This document shows positions 25,669 through 33,809 of a DNA stretch of 64,000 nucleotides, piece by piece; position 1 is the first letter of the stretch; each line of letters starts with the position of its first letter. Where the stretch lies: NCBI GenBank assembly GCA_964549655.1, contig CAZJXN010000001.1, forward strand, positions 47,179-111,178. Direction: 5' to 3'. The position numbers and the translations under genes are program-made. The stretch is from JADJNW01 sp964549655. Its GTDB lineage: Bacteria; Bacteroidota; Bacteroidia; Chitinophagales; Saprospiraceae. Under the pieces are notes generated by a model, which was given only the letters and a program-made list of their open reading frames with translations, had not been told where the DNA came from and made no database searches.

Positions 25669-25685
25669 TTGCAACGTTGTTGCAT
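25669..25685. promoter_or_regulatory. operator O3 upstream of merC
   Basis: TTGCAACG-t-TGTTGCAT, two changes from the O2 palindrome. It ends 5 nt before the merC start codon, so a bound regulator would block transcription. Confidence 0.68.
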
Positions 25686-25690
25686 TTTCT

Positions 25691-26137
25691 ATGAAGTCGA
25701 AATTTATCAGTACAAATTTGGATTTTCTGGGCTTTTCCGCCTCCATGTTGTGTGCGGTGCATTGTATGGCACTTCCTGTTTTATTGGCAATTGGTGCGCT
25801 GAGTGGTCTGGCTTGGCTGGAACATCCGATGGTGGAAACGGTTTTTATTGGCTTGAGTTTTCTGATTGCGACTTGGTCGCTCACGCGGGGCTATTTGTCG
25901 CAGCATCGGCATTTTACGGCGATTCGGATGGTGGTTATTGGATTTGTACTGCTTTTGTTGAGTCGTTTTGTAGAAAATGAATGGGAAGCCATCCTTGCTG
26001 GTTTGGGCGGTGTGACGATTGCAAGTGCACATTGGCTAAACTGGCGGCTGTGCCAAAAAAGTGAATCTTGTATCGTAAAAAATTTTAATGGTTTACCCAA
26101 CGATTTTAGAAAAGCAGCCCATCTAAGAAATAAGTAG
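25691..26137 (+). CDS. MerC domain membrane protein
   Basis: 148 aa from the ATG at 25691; the open frame extends upstream through repeats and the operator. Four membrane helices. The first holds the MerC signature with a Cys/His cluster, SMLCAVHCMALPVLLAIGALSG (here read as two parts), and the C-terminus has CQKSESC. MerC proteins carry metal ions across the inner membrane. No merA, merT, merP or merR lies nearby. The Fur-type operator just upstream points to metal starvation rather than mercury resistance, so zinc or a similar ion is the likely cargo. Confidence 0.82.
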   Translation: MKSKFISTNLDFLGFSASMLCAVHCMALPVLLAIGALSGLAWLEHPMVETVFIGLSFLIATWSLTRGYLSQHRHFTAIRMVVIGFVLLLLSRFVENEWEAILAGLGGVTIASAHWLNWRLCQKSESCIVKNFNGLPNDFRKAAHLRNK

Positions 26138-26389
26138 TTTGCCGAAAGGCGAACCTCGATTGATTTAAGTGTTTGATTAGCAAATCACTGCCGGGGAAGT
26201 GCGCTTTGGTGCGCTTTCCCGGTTTTTTATTATATGCCTTATCTTTTATTAACATTTCATTTAGCCGCTTACTCACTCACCGTACCTTTCCCTCATCGCA
26301 TTTGTTTTTGATCACTTGCCGCCTGCATATTTGTATCAGAAATCACACGATAACAAAAATTATTCAAAACCTAAAAATTCAAACACACC

Positions 26390-27007
26390 ATGAGTTTCAA
26401 AATGCGTAAATTATTCATTATTGCCATGTTAGGCTTATTTTTACTGTCCAGTGCATTCGCTAATGAGCGCCTCATCAACCCAAGCGTGTTCTTCCGAGTG
26501 GCAGCCGACCAAAAATGTTTAGAACTGAAAGTCCTGAATTTGCTCGATCGCAAGGCTTCCCTGCGAATAGAAGATGAATCAGGCAGTGTAATTTTACAGG
26601 AGACGGTAGAAAATCAGTTGTCTCATATCACCAATTATAATGTTGAAAAGCTCCCTGCTGGTACCTATCGCTTTGTAGTAGAAACGGAGACGGCTACGAC
26701 GAGCCAGCTATTGATGAAAGGATTTGGCGGGTTCGCGTTGGAAGGCGCTAAGAAAGTAGCCTACAAACCGATTTTCTCGAAGAACGGACCGTTTGTGGAT
26801 ATACAATTTGCAAAAGCAAGCGGCGGCAAAGTACAAGTTATTTTTTATGATAAAACGGGCAAAGAAGTGATGAAAGAAGAGTGGGTACAATTTCCAGAAG
26901 CCGGGCGCTCGTACAATCTGCGCTCGTTTGCAAAAGGTGCTCACCGCGTAGTTGTAAAGAAAGACAATCAAGAATTTAGTTACCAAATGACAACAATCGG
27001 AGCATAG
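26390..27007 (+). CDS. secreted beta-sandwich protein, 205 aa
   Basis: Sec signal (about 4-25, ending SAFA). The mature protein holds two repeats of about 85 residues, each with strands like LELKVLNLLDRKASLRIEDESG or VQVIFYDKTGKEVMKEEWV and an LPAGTYRFVVE or FAKGAHRVVVKKD close. The pattern is that of T9SS-type C-terminal domains and their relatives, but the passenger is absent. I cannot name a function. It ends in a good terminator at 27028-27062. The 252-nt upstream spacer contains no gene. Confidence 0.65.
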   Translation: MSFKMRKLFIIAMLGLFLLSSAFANERLINPSVFFRVAADQKCLELKVLNLLDRKASLRIEDESGSVILQETVENQLSHITNYNVEKLPAGTYRFVVETETATTSQLLMKGFGGFALEGAKKVAYKPIFSKNGPFVDIQFAKASGGKVQVIFYDKTGKEVMKEEWVQFPEAGRSYNLRSFAKGAHRVVVKKDNQEFSYQMTTIGA

Positions 27008-27013
27008 GAAGTC

Positions 27014-27062
27014 CCAAGATTCTTGGTAAGGTTTACTAAACTTTAAAAGTTTGGTAAACCTT
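27014..27062 (+). terminator. two hairpins after the secreted protein gene
   Basis: CCAAGA-t-TCTTGG (27014-27026) is followed by AAGGTTTACTAAACTTT and AAAGTTTGGTAAACCTT (27028-27062, one mismatch) and a T-rich run. Confidence 0.75.
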
Positions 27063-27115
27063 CTTTCTTGTCACGGCGAAAAATTGGCATTTTTGTGCTG
27101 AAATTCCCAAACGCC

Positions 27116-27868
27116 ATGATTAAAGCTTTGATTGTAGATGATGAGGAAAAAGCCCGCGAGGTCTTGCAGGCACTTATCGAAATGTACATCCCGGAAATCA
27201 CTATCGTAGAAACGACGGGCAGCCCGATGGAAGCCGTTGCGCGCATCCGACAATTGCAACCCGACATTTTATTTTTAGATGTAGTGATGCCGCGTATGAA
27301 TGGTTTTGATGTTTTGAATACTTTAGACGAATGGAATTTTGAAGTAATTTTTACAACAGCGTATAATGATTATGCGATTCAAGCCATTCGATTTAGCGCC
27401 CTGGATTACCTCCTAAAACCAATTGACCCTGATGAACTGCGCACCGCCGTAGACCGCTTTTTAGAAAAACGGCAAACGGAGCGTAAAACCTTGTATCAGA
27501 ACTTGGTACACAATTTGAATGCCAGCCGTTCGAGCGATTTTCGACTGGCAGTCACCACCACTGAAGGCACTTTTTTTTACAATACCGAAGAAATCATCCG
27601 CTGCGAAGCAGACAGTAATTACACCCAATTCTACCTGACCCAAAACCGAAAATTTATCGCCTCGCGCACCTTGAAAGAATATGACGAAATGCTCACCGAG
27701 CATGGCTTCTTGCGGGTACACAAGTCGCATTTGGTGAATCTGGATTTTGTAGAAGACTATCTCGGAAGAGGCTTTGTACGCCTCAAAGACCAAACGGAAA
27801 TCGAAGTAGCCAGAAGGCGGCGGGAAGCAGTTTTGGAAGCATTGCAACATAAATCACACTTGTCATGA
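27116..27868 (+). CDS. LytTR family response regulator
   Basis: 250 aa from the ATG at 27116; the 16 residues upstream in the open frame have no match. Receiver domain at about 1-120: acidic pocket VDDEEK (8-13), phosphoacceptor Asp55 in LFLDVVMPRMNGFDVL, and the conserved YLLKPIDPDEL Lys. The LytTR DNA-binding domain follows at about 140-245 (FFYNTEEIIRCEADSNYTQFYL, FLRVHKSHLVNLDFV). Its stop codon overlaps the start of the kinase gene (ATGA, 27865-27868). It is the cognate regulator of that LytS-type kinase. Confidence 0.93.
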   Translation: MIKALIVDDEEKAREVLQALIEMYIPEITIVETTGSPMEAVARIRQLQPDILFLDVVMPRMNGFDVLNTLDEWNFEVIFTTAYNDYAIQAIRFSALDYLLKPIDPDELRTAVDRFLEKRQTERKTLYQNLVHNLNASRSSDFRLAVTTTEGTFFYNTEEIIRCEADSNYTQFYLTQNRKFIASRTLKEYDEMLTEHGFLRVHKSHLVNLDFVEDYLGRGFVRLKDQTEIEVARRRREAVLEALQHKSHLS

Positions 27869-30800
27869 AACGATGGAAAGCTGGAATTTTGGAACTTTGG
27901 AAGAATGGAACACGATTTTCCAATCATTCCAATTTTCCATCATTCCAATTTTCCAAAATAATTTTCCAACTTTTTATTTCAATACCGCTCTTTTCCCAAC
28001 CGCCTACCTATCGCTACGTAGTCGTAGATCGCTTGAATAACGAGCGCTTGCAGCCGCTTTTTGGCTTGGCGCAAGACCAGCACGGCTTTCTTTGGATGGG
28101 CTATATGTATGGATTATACAAATATGATGGCGTGATGGCAGAAAGTTTTGCCAATAATCCGACCGATGCTACCTCTATTACATTTGGTCAAGTTTTTAGT
28201 CTGACGGTGAGCAAAAAAAACGGAATTTGGGTGGGAAGTCGGCGCGGCGGCTTGAGTTATTTAGATTTTAATACCCAAAAAGCGACCTCGTTTTTGCACA
28301 ATCCAGCTGACCCAAAAAGTTTGGCAGGTGATAATATAACGGGCATTTTAGAAGATAGACAAGGGAATGTATGGATTGGAACGGACCATTTTTCGTTGAA
28401 TTTGTTGCGCCCGGGCAGCCGCACGTTTGAAGTATTTAGACCGCCCTTACTCCAACTAAATCCGAATGCGTCGAGCAACGATTTGTTGGGAGAATTGGTA
28501 GAAGACCACTACGACCCAAATTTGTTATGGATTGGTTCCTCGCAAGGTTTGTACAGCTTTGACAAAAAAAGCAAGCAATTTTGCCTTTATCCGTTTGCGG
28601 AGCCGATGAAATATTGGTACGCACCGTCCACACTGCAATTAGCCACCGATACAGATGGCACGATATGGGTGGGCGGCTGGGACACCGGCTTGATGCACTT
28701 CGACCCGCGTACACAGCAATGGCTACCGAAACAAGAGGGAGTATCTATTGATACCATCGCCAACAGCTTCAATACGCTCAATGATATTTTTGTGGTGGAC
28801 AGTGTATGGGTACTGGCATTGGATGGAATAGGTAGAATCTGGTGGTATAATCGGACTACTAATAAGTTATATATTGAAAAAATGTCTGACTTGTTGGGCA
28901 GAGGTGAAACCATTGGGCTACAGCGCATTCTACGCACGGCGGATGGTGACCTTTGGATTGCAATGAATTTAGGTTTAGTGCGGCTCACCAAACGACAACG
29001 GGCTTTTCCATTCAAAGATTTTAAAAAAATGAATGCGGAAGTGACGCACAACAATTGGCAGCGTTCTACTGCACTTTCGCCGGATAGCACGAAGCTCTAC
29101 ATTGGCACGTTTCGCGGAGACGGATTGCTGATTTGGGATTGGAAAACCGATAGTCTGGACGTAATTTCGTATCGAAAACCAACAAAGCCCGCCGAAAGTG
29201 AAGTGTGGATGGACGCACTGGCATTCGATACGCAAGGCGATTTGTGGATTGGCTCGGATGAAGGATTGTTGTTTTTGAAAAAAAATACCCGACAAATTAA
29301 ATCCGTTAGCAAAGTTTTTCCTTTTGCAAAAGTTTTGGCAAATCAGCATGTTTCAGCATTGTTGATGCATAAAAATACGCTTTACGTTGGTACAAAAGGG
29401 AATGGCTTATTTCAATTGAATTTACAAAGTGGACAAACCACTGAATTATCGGAAAACATAGGCATACCAATGGGTGCTACGATTAATAAAATCATCGCAG
29501 ACCGAAACGGACGTATTTGGGTCGGACATGAAAAAGGCTTGACTTGTTTTTCGCCCTCCGAAGGCACGTTTTGGCGCTGGGGACGGCAGCAGGGCAAAGC
29601 ACTTGGGCTGGGACACGAACACGTCTGGGATATTGAATTTGATAAAAAAGGCAATTTGTGGATTGCGACGCTCGGCGGCGGTTTGAATTTTTTGAAAAAT
29701 GGCGACCCTCAAAATCAGGAACCGACTATTTATTTGAATGAAGAATCCGAAGGCGGCGGCAATGTGCTGTACGAACTGGAAGTAGCACAAGATGGGCGCA
29801 TCTGGGTGGGCACGGATAGTGGGCTTTCCATATTCGACCCAAAAGACAGTATTTTTACCAATTACGACCATTCCGATGATTTGTTTGCCAAAATAGGTTC
29901 GCTAGCAATTTTACCCAATCAGCACGTATTTAGTGGCGCCAATCGCGGTTTTCATTATTTTCATCCAGATACGTTGTTGCGGCACGATGCCATTCCACAA
30001 GTGTATTTGCGCAGTTTTAGAATTTTTGATGAAGAAGTTCCCATCACGCGGCACGCTACTACGACGCCTTCTTTTAAATTAAAATACATTCAGAATCACT
30101 TTTCTTTTGAACTCGGTGCGCTCAATTTTAGTGAAAATGCTGGAAATCGCTTCGCCTATCGCTTGATGGGCGCGGATGAGAATTGGGTCTATAGTGGTTC
30201 GCGTAACTACATCGGTAACAACAACTTATCGCCGGGCAAGTACCAACTTTGGGTAAAAGTGGCGAATCGGCATGGCATGTGGTCGCAGCAAGCCGAATTG
30301 CTTAATGTCATTATTCGTCCGCCCTATTGGTTGCAATGGTGGTTTTTACTAATTATTCTTATTTTAATTTTAAGTATTGTGAAAATTTTATTGAGTTACT
30401 GGCGACAGCGCCAATTGGTACTCGGCGCACAACGAATGGTGGATTATTTTGCTCGGTCTACGTATTATCGCTTGGCTTCCGTAGAAGAAATTATGTGGGA
30501 TGTGGCTTCCAATTGCATTTCGCGGCTGCATTTTGAAGATTGCGTCATTTACGAAGTGAACGAGGAACGCCAAATATTGATACAAAAAGCCGCGTATGGA
30601 CCGAAAAGTCCAAAACCATTTGAAATCGCCCAACCGCTTGAAATTCCAATTGGAAAGGGCATTGTAGGAACCGTTGCTGCGACCGGTCAGCCGGAATTAA
30701 TTTACAATACCCGCAAAGACTCACGTTATATCGTGGACGATGAAAGGCGACATTCAGAAATTGCCGTGCCGATTGTGCAGGAGGGCAAAGTGATTGGTGT

Positions 30801-31602
30801 CATTGACTCCGAGCATTCTCGAAAAGGATATTTTACCCATTACCACCTCGAAATTTTGACCACCATTGCCTCGCTTTGCGCGAATAAAATTGCCAAAGCC
30901 AAAGCAGAATTGGCGATTCGAGACAAAGAGCAACAGTTGTTGGAATTGGACAAACATTTGGCGGAAGCCCAATTGACAGCACTCCGAGTGCAAATGAATC
31001 CACACTTTTTATTTAACTGCCTGAATTCCATTAACTGGTACATTATAAAAAATAAGCCACGAGAAGCGTCGAAATACTTGACTAAATTTTCCCGACTCAT
31101 TCGCCTGATTCTCGACCATTCTAAATCGCAACAAATCACGCTGGCGCAAGAATTGGAGGCTTTGAAACTTTATATTGAAATGGAGGCGATGCGTTTTGAG
31201 CGCAAATTTGAGTTTGAAATTCAAGTAGATGAAACACTGGATACGGACGAAATTGACCTGCCACCACTCATTTTTCAACCTTATGTGGAAAACGCGATTT
31301 GGCACGGTTTGATGCAAAGTACGCGACCCGGATTTTTAAAAGTAGCCTTGTTGCCGCAAAACGGACACTTGCTTTGCATCATCGAAGACAACGGTATCGG
31401 ACGCAATGCAGCAGGCATTTCAAATCGGGAATCTGTTTTACAACATGAATCAAAAGGCATGAAAATCACCGCCAATCGTATCTCCATGATGCGCCACCAA
31501 AAAACAACGGAGGAAACAGTAATGTCTATCACTGATTTATATGATGAAGCAGGAAACGCAGTGGGTACAAGGGTGGAGTTGAAATTGCCAATGGAAAAAT
31601 AG
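27865..31602 (+). CDS. beta-propeller LytS-type sensor histidine kinase with GAF domain
   Basis: 1245 aa. Periplasmic Reg_prop beta-propeller repeats (GLAQDQHGFLWMGYMYGL, ILEDRQGNVWIGTD, FDTQGDLWIGSDEG and others), then a Y_Y_Y domain near 740-820 and one membrane helix (about 824-850). A GAF domain lies at about 867-1015 (IVGTVAATGQPELIYNT, GVIDSEH). The C-terminal LytS-type kinase has HisK (QMNPHFLFNCLNSIN, His1047) and a HATPase end (ENAIWHGL, EDNGIGRN). The signal peptide is short (IIFQLFISIPLF) and preceded by about 28 residues from an octamer repeat. It is translationally coupled to the LytTR gene upstream. The propeller ligand is unknown. Confidence 0.92.
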   Translation: MKRWKAGILELWKNGTRFSNHSNFPSFQFSKIIFQLFISIPLFSQPPTYRYVVVDRLNNERLQPLFGLAQDQHGFLWMGYMYGLYKYDGVMAESFANNPTDATSITFGQVFSLTVSKKNGIWVGSRRGGLSYLDFNTQKATSFLHNPADPKSLAGDNITGILEDRQGNVWIGTDHFSLNLLRPGSRTFEVFRPPLLQLNPNASSNDLLGELVEDHYDPNLLWIGSSQGLYSFDKKSKQFCLYPFAEPMKYWYAPSTLQLATDTDGTIWVGGWDTGLMHFDPRTQQWLPKQEGVSIDTIANSFNTLNDIFVVDSVWVLALDGIGRIWWYNRTTNKLYIEKMSDLLGRGETIGLQRILRTADGDLWIAMNLGLVRLTKRQRAFPFKDFKKMNAEVTHNNWQRSTALSPDSTKLYIGTFRGDGLLIWDWKTDSLDVISYRKPTKPAESEVWMDALAFDTQGDLWIGSDEGLLFLKKNTRQIKSVSKVFPFAKVLANQHVSALLMHKNTLYVGTKGNGLFQLNLQSGQTTELSENIGIPMGATINKIIADRNGRIWVGHEKGLTCFSPSEGTFWRWGRQQGKALGLGHEHVWDIEFDKKGNLWIATLGGGLNFLKNGDPQNQEPTIYLNEESEGGGNVLYELEVAQDGRIWVGTDSGLSIFDPKDSIFTNYDHSDDLFAKIGSLAILPNQHVFSGANRGFHYFHPDTLLRHDAIPQVYLRSFRIFDEEVPITRHATTTPSFKLKYIQNHFSFELGALNFSENAGNRFAYRLMGADENWVYSGSRNYIGNNNLSPGKYQLWVKVANRHGMWSQQAELLNVIIRPPYWLQWWFLLIILILILSIVKILLSYWRQRQLVLGAQRMVDYFARSTYYRLASVEEIMWDVASNCISRLHFEDCVIYEVNEERQILIQKAAYGPKSPKPFEIAQPLEIPIGKGIVGTVAATGQPELIYNTRKDSRYIVDDERRHSEIAVPIVQEGKVIGVIDSEHSRKGYFTHYHLEILTTIASLCANKIAKAKAELAIRDKEQQLLELDKHLAEAQLTALRVQMNPHFLFNCLNSINWYIIKNKPREASKYLTKFSRLIRLILDHSKSQQITLAQELEALKLYIEMEAMRFERKFEFEIQVDETLDTDEIDLPPLIFQPYVENAIWHGLMQSTRPGFLKVALLPQNGHLLCIIEDNGIGRNAAGISNRESVLQHESKGMKITANRISMMRHQKTTEETVMSITDLYDEAGNAVGTRVELKLPMEK
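27871..27972. repeat. TTTTCCAA octamer array running into a coding start
   Basis: Units TTTTCCAA, TCATTCCA and ATTTTCCA in period 8, with GGAAAGCTGGAATTTTGGAA-type inverted units before them. They encode the first residues of the sensor kinase. A related array lies at 53013-53086. Confidence 0.7.
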
Positions 31603-31640
31603 GAGGATGGGAGGATAGGAAGATAGGACACTTAGGACAT
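31601..31640. repeat. GGGAGGAT/AGGAAGAT octamer array
   Basis: Tandem units in period 8 (GGAGGATG, GGAGGATA, GGAAGATA) fill the spacer between the kinase stop and the receiver-only gene. Same family as 3633, 21762 and 63764. Confidence 0.65.
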
Positions 31641-31650
31641 CCAGCATATC

Positions 31651-32079
31651 ATGAACATGAAAATAAAAACAATCCTCGTTGACGACGAATTGCACAGCCT
31701 CGAAAATATGCGGTGGCTCTTGGACGAATACTGTCCGGAGGTGGAGATTGTACAAACGTTTGACTCACCAGTGGCGGCGTTGCATCAATTGCCCTTATTG
31801 ACTTTTGACTTGTTACTGCTGGACGTTGCTATGCCGGTATTGAATGGATTTGATTTACTGAGTCAATTATTGCCTGCCTCTTTTTCTGTGATTTTTATAA
31901 CTGCCCACAACGGCTCGGTGCTACGTGCCATCAAACAAGCCGGATTGCCCTATTTATTAAAACCTGTGGATGATGAAGAATTATGCGCCATGATTCACAA
32001 AGTAACTCAGCAACCGCAACAAATAGAAGTAGAGCGCGTGCAGGCATTGAAAAATCAGTTAACTGAATATCGTTGGTAG
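31651..32079 (+). CDS. receiver-only response regulator
   Basis: 142 aa. A full CheY-type receiver: VDDELH (10-15), phosphoacceptor Asp58 in LLLLDVAMPVLNGFDL, FITAHNGSVLRAI, and YLLKPVDDEEL (Lys). The last 25 residues are a helix (VERVQALKNQLTEY) that in LytTR regulators leads to the DNA-binding domain, but the protein stops there (EYRW). The DNA-binding domain is missing with no frameshift remnant seen downstream. It follows the kinase gene by 48 nt, so it likely receives phosphate from that kinase and acts as a phosphate sink or by protein contact. Confidence 0.85.
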   Translation: MNMKIKTILVDDELHSLENMRWLLDEYCPEVEIVQTFDSPVAALHQLPLLTFDLLLLDVAMPVLNGFDLLSQLLPASFSVIFITAHNGSVLRAIKQAGLPYLLKPVDDEELCAMIHKVTQQPQQIEVERVQALKNQLTEYRW

Positions 32080-32086
32080 GGAGAGC

Positions 32087-32140
32087 GTAGAGGGAATAGG
32101 GTAGAAGGACATCACGAGCTTCCTACTACACTCCCTCTAC
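32087..32140. repeat. inverted array with CATCACGAGCT loop, copy 1
   Basis: Arm GTAGAGGGAATAGGGTAGAAGGA, loop with CATCACGAGCT (32110-32120), arm TCCTACTACACTCCCTCTAC. It contains the 23-nt string 32102-32124 that recurs exactly at 32816-32838. Confidence 0.72.
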
Positions 32141-32189
32141 TTGGATTTCTGCTTTAAAAATTGTAACTTTCGACAAAATTCAAACTGAA

Positions 32190-32804
32190 ATGACCGTACA
32201 AACGAAATCAGCAAAGGCCGAAAAAAAGATAAAAGTGCCTGACTATCTCGTGCGCGATGAAATAGATGGGGAACTTTTCTATTACCGAGGTTATAAAGAT
32301 GTGTTGAATAATAAAAAAACGGCAGAAGAAATTATGGCTTGCAGTGGATTACAGGCGTGGGTTATTAGTATTTTTATGGAAATTTTTTATACTAAAATGG
32401 ATACCAGCCGTTACCACGCATTTGCAGGAGAAGTAGGCAATCATCTTGCGAAGAAAAATAATTTGGGACTTGATTTTGCTTTTTGGGATAAAACGGTTTT
32501 GACCCCTGAAAAAATTACAACTCGCTATATAGATGTGCCACCAATTCTGAGTATTGAAATAGATGTTAGAGTGGATACCAATAATCTCACTGATATGGAT
32601 TATGTCCACAAGAAAACTCAAAAATTATTAGACAAAGGCGTACAAAAAGTGATTTGGATTTTTACCCTCACCCAGCGCGTGATGATTTGCAAGCAAGCCG
32701 AAGACTGGCTCAACGTAGATTGGAATCGCGATATCGAACTTTTGGATGGTCACACCTTTAATATCGGAAAAGCCATGGAAACGGCTGGAATTGGTAAAGG
32801 GTAA
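32190..32804 (+). CDS. Uma2 family (PD-(D/E)XK) endonuclease-like protein
   Basis: 204 aa. Basic start (KSAKAEKKIKVPDYL), then the Uma2 core: YHAFAGEVGNHLAKKNNLGLDFAFWDK, VPPILSIEIDVRVDTNNLTDMDYVHKK, QKVIWIFTLTQRVMICK. It carries the acidic residues of a PD-(D/E)XK site (LDFAF; IEID). The larger N-terminal part differs from the two other Uma2 genes here. The gene is bracketed by a pair of hairpin repeats sharing an exact 23-nt sequence (32102-32124, 32816-32838). Function unknown; a restriction-like nuclease fold is the family knowledge. Confidence 0.8.
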   Translation: MTVQTKSAKAEKKIKVPDYLVRDEIDGELFYYRGYKDVLNNKKTAEEIMACSGLQAWVISIFMEIFYTKMDTSRYHAFAGEVGNHLAKKNNLGLDFAFWDKTVLTPEKITTRYIDVPPILSIEIDVRVDTNNLTDMDYVHKKTQKLLDKGVQKVIWIFTLTQRVMICKQAEDWLNVDWNRDIELLDGHTFNIGKAMETAGIGKG

Positions 32805-32809
32805 AAGTT

Positions 32810-32872
32810 AGATAGTAGAAGGACATCACGAGCTTCCTTCTACCCTACCTATACCATCATCCCTCTACTTTA
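32810..32872. repeat. inverted array with CATCACGAGCT loop, copy 2
   Basis: Same element as 32087-32140 after the Uma2 gene: arm TAGATAGTAGAAGGA, loop CATCACGAGCT (32824-32834), arm TTCCTTCTACCCTACCTA and a following CCATCATCCCTCTAC. Confidence 0.7.
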
Positions 32873-33809
32873 CTTCATTTTTGATCGCTGGCACCGTTTT
32901 CAAATACCCATAAATCGCCTTCACTTCCGCTTCGGTCAGCACACCATAAGGCAGCATCGGGTAGCGCAGCAGGGTACCGTCGGGGCGCATACCTTGGCGT
33001 ACGGTTGTTACAAACTGCGCTTCTGTCCAGTTACCAATGCCAGTTTCTTTATCAGGTGTTAAGTTTCTCGAAGGGATCACATTGCCATTAAAATCAAGCA
33101 TCGGATTGCCGCCGCCGTAGAAGCCACCGGATTTTTCCGGTTCGAGGTCATTCGTCGTTTTGAAATCAGCGGAGTGGCAGGCGAAGCAAGAAAAAGAACT
33201 ATTGGCGAGGTAGCGTCCCCATTCAATTTGATTGGTGGTATCCGGTAATGGAATGGGTTTGGCGGGCATTGGAAGCGGTTTAAACATAAATTTCAACAGT
33301 CCTTTGGAGAGCAGTGTCAGGTCGTGCGTTGGGTTGTCCTTTTCAGAGGGTTGTAATTTTGGTTCGTTGGAGTGCAGCCACGCGATGATAGAATACACGT
33401 CTTCCTCCGCCATATTTGCGAATTTGGGCATGATACCGCTAAAACTACCATCTTTGCGCAAACCCGTGCGCAAGAAAGTATAGAGTTCCCCATCTGTCCA
33501 CTTGCCGATTCCTTTTTCAGGGTGCTGCGTGATATTGAACGTATAAATTTTACCAAATTCTTTTGGCAAATCCAACATTTCTTGTCCGCTTAATTTACCA
33601 TCTTTGCCGGCGTGACACACCACACATAGCACCGAGGCAAGGCGTGCGCCCTGTGCGATGCGTTCCGGCGTGACTTCTACTTTCAGGTCAGGAATGGCAG
33701 GTGGGTCATACGTAGGTGCGGGTGCAAAGTTGATATAAGCGGCGGTGGAGCCAATTAATACGATTGCGATGCCTACTATCCATGCAGTGACTTTCAACAC
33801 TTTTTTCAT
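32865..33809 (-). CDS. membrane-anchored diheme cytochrome c
   Basis: 314 aa. One N-terminal helix (about 5-25) anchors it in the membrane with the rest in the periplasm. Two heme c sites: Cys62-Val-Val-Cys65-His66 and Cys208-Phe-Ala-Cys211-His212, each with a downstream Met likely to ligate iron (MPKFANM; MLPYGVL). Each half is a class I cytochrome c domain. Such proteins take electrons from periplasmic dehydrogenases. The GMC operon at 9.7-13.2 kb lacks a cytochrome and could use it, which is inference only. Monocistronic. Confidence 0.9.
   Translation of the reverse strand: MKKVLKVTAWIVGIAIVLIGSTAAYINFAPAPTYDPPAIPDLKVEVTPERIAQGARLASVLCVVCHAGKDGKLSGQEMLDLPKEFGKIYTFNITQHPEKGIGKWTDGELYTFLRTGLRKDGSFSGIMPKFANMAEEDVYSIIAWLHSNEPKLQPSEKDNPTHDLTLLSKGLLKFMFKPLPMPAKPIPLPDTTNQIEWGRYLANSSFSCFACHSADFKTTNDLEPEKSGGFYGGGNPMLDFNGNVIPSRNLTPDKETGIGNWTEAQFVTTVRQGMRPDGTLLRYPMLPYGVLTEAEVKAIYGYLKTVPAIKNEVK

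Noticed and set aside
25691..26137. Mercury resistance operon
   Set aside because: No merA, merT, merP or merR, and the upstream operator matches a Fur-type regulator.
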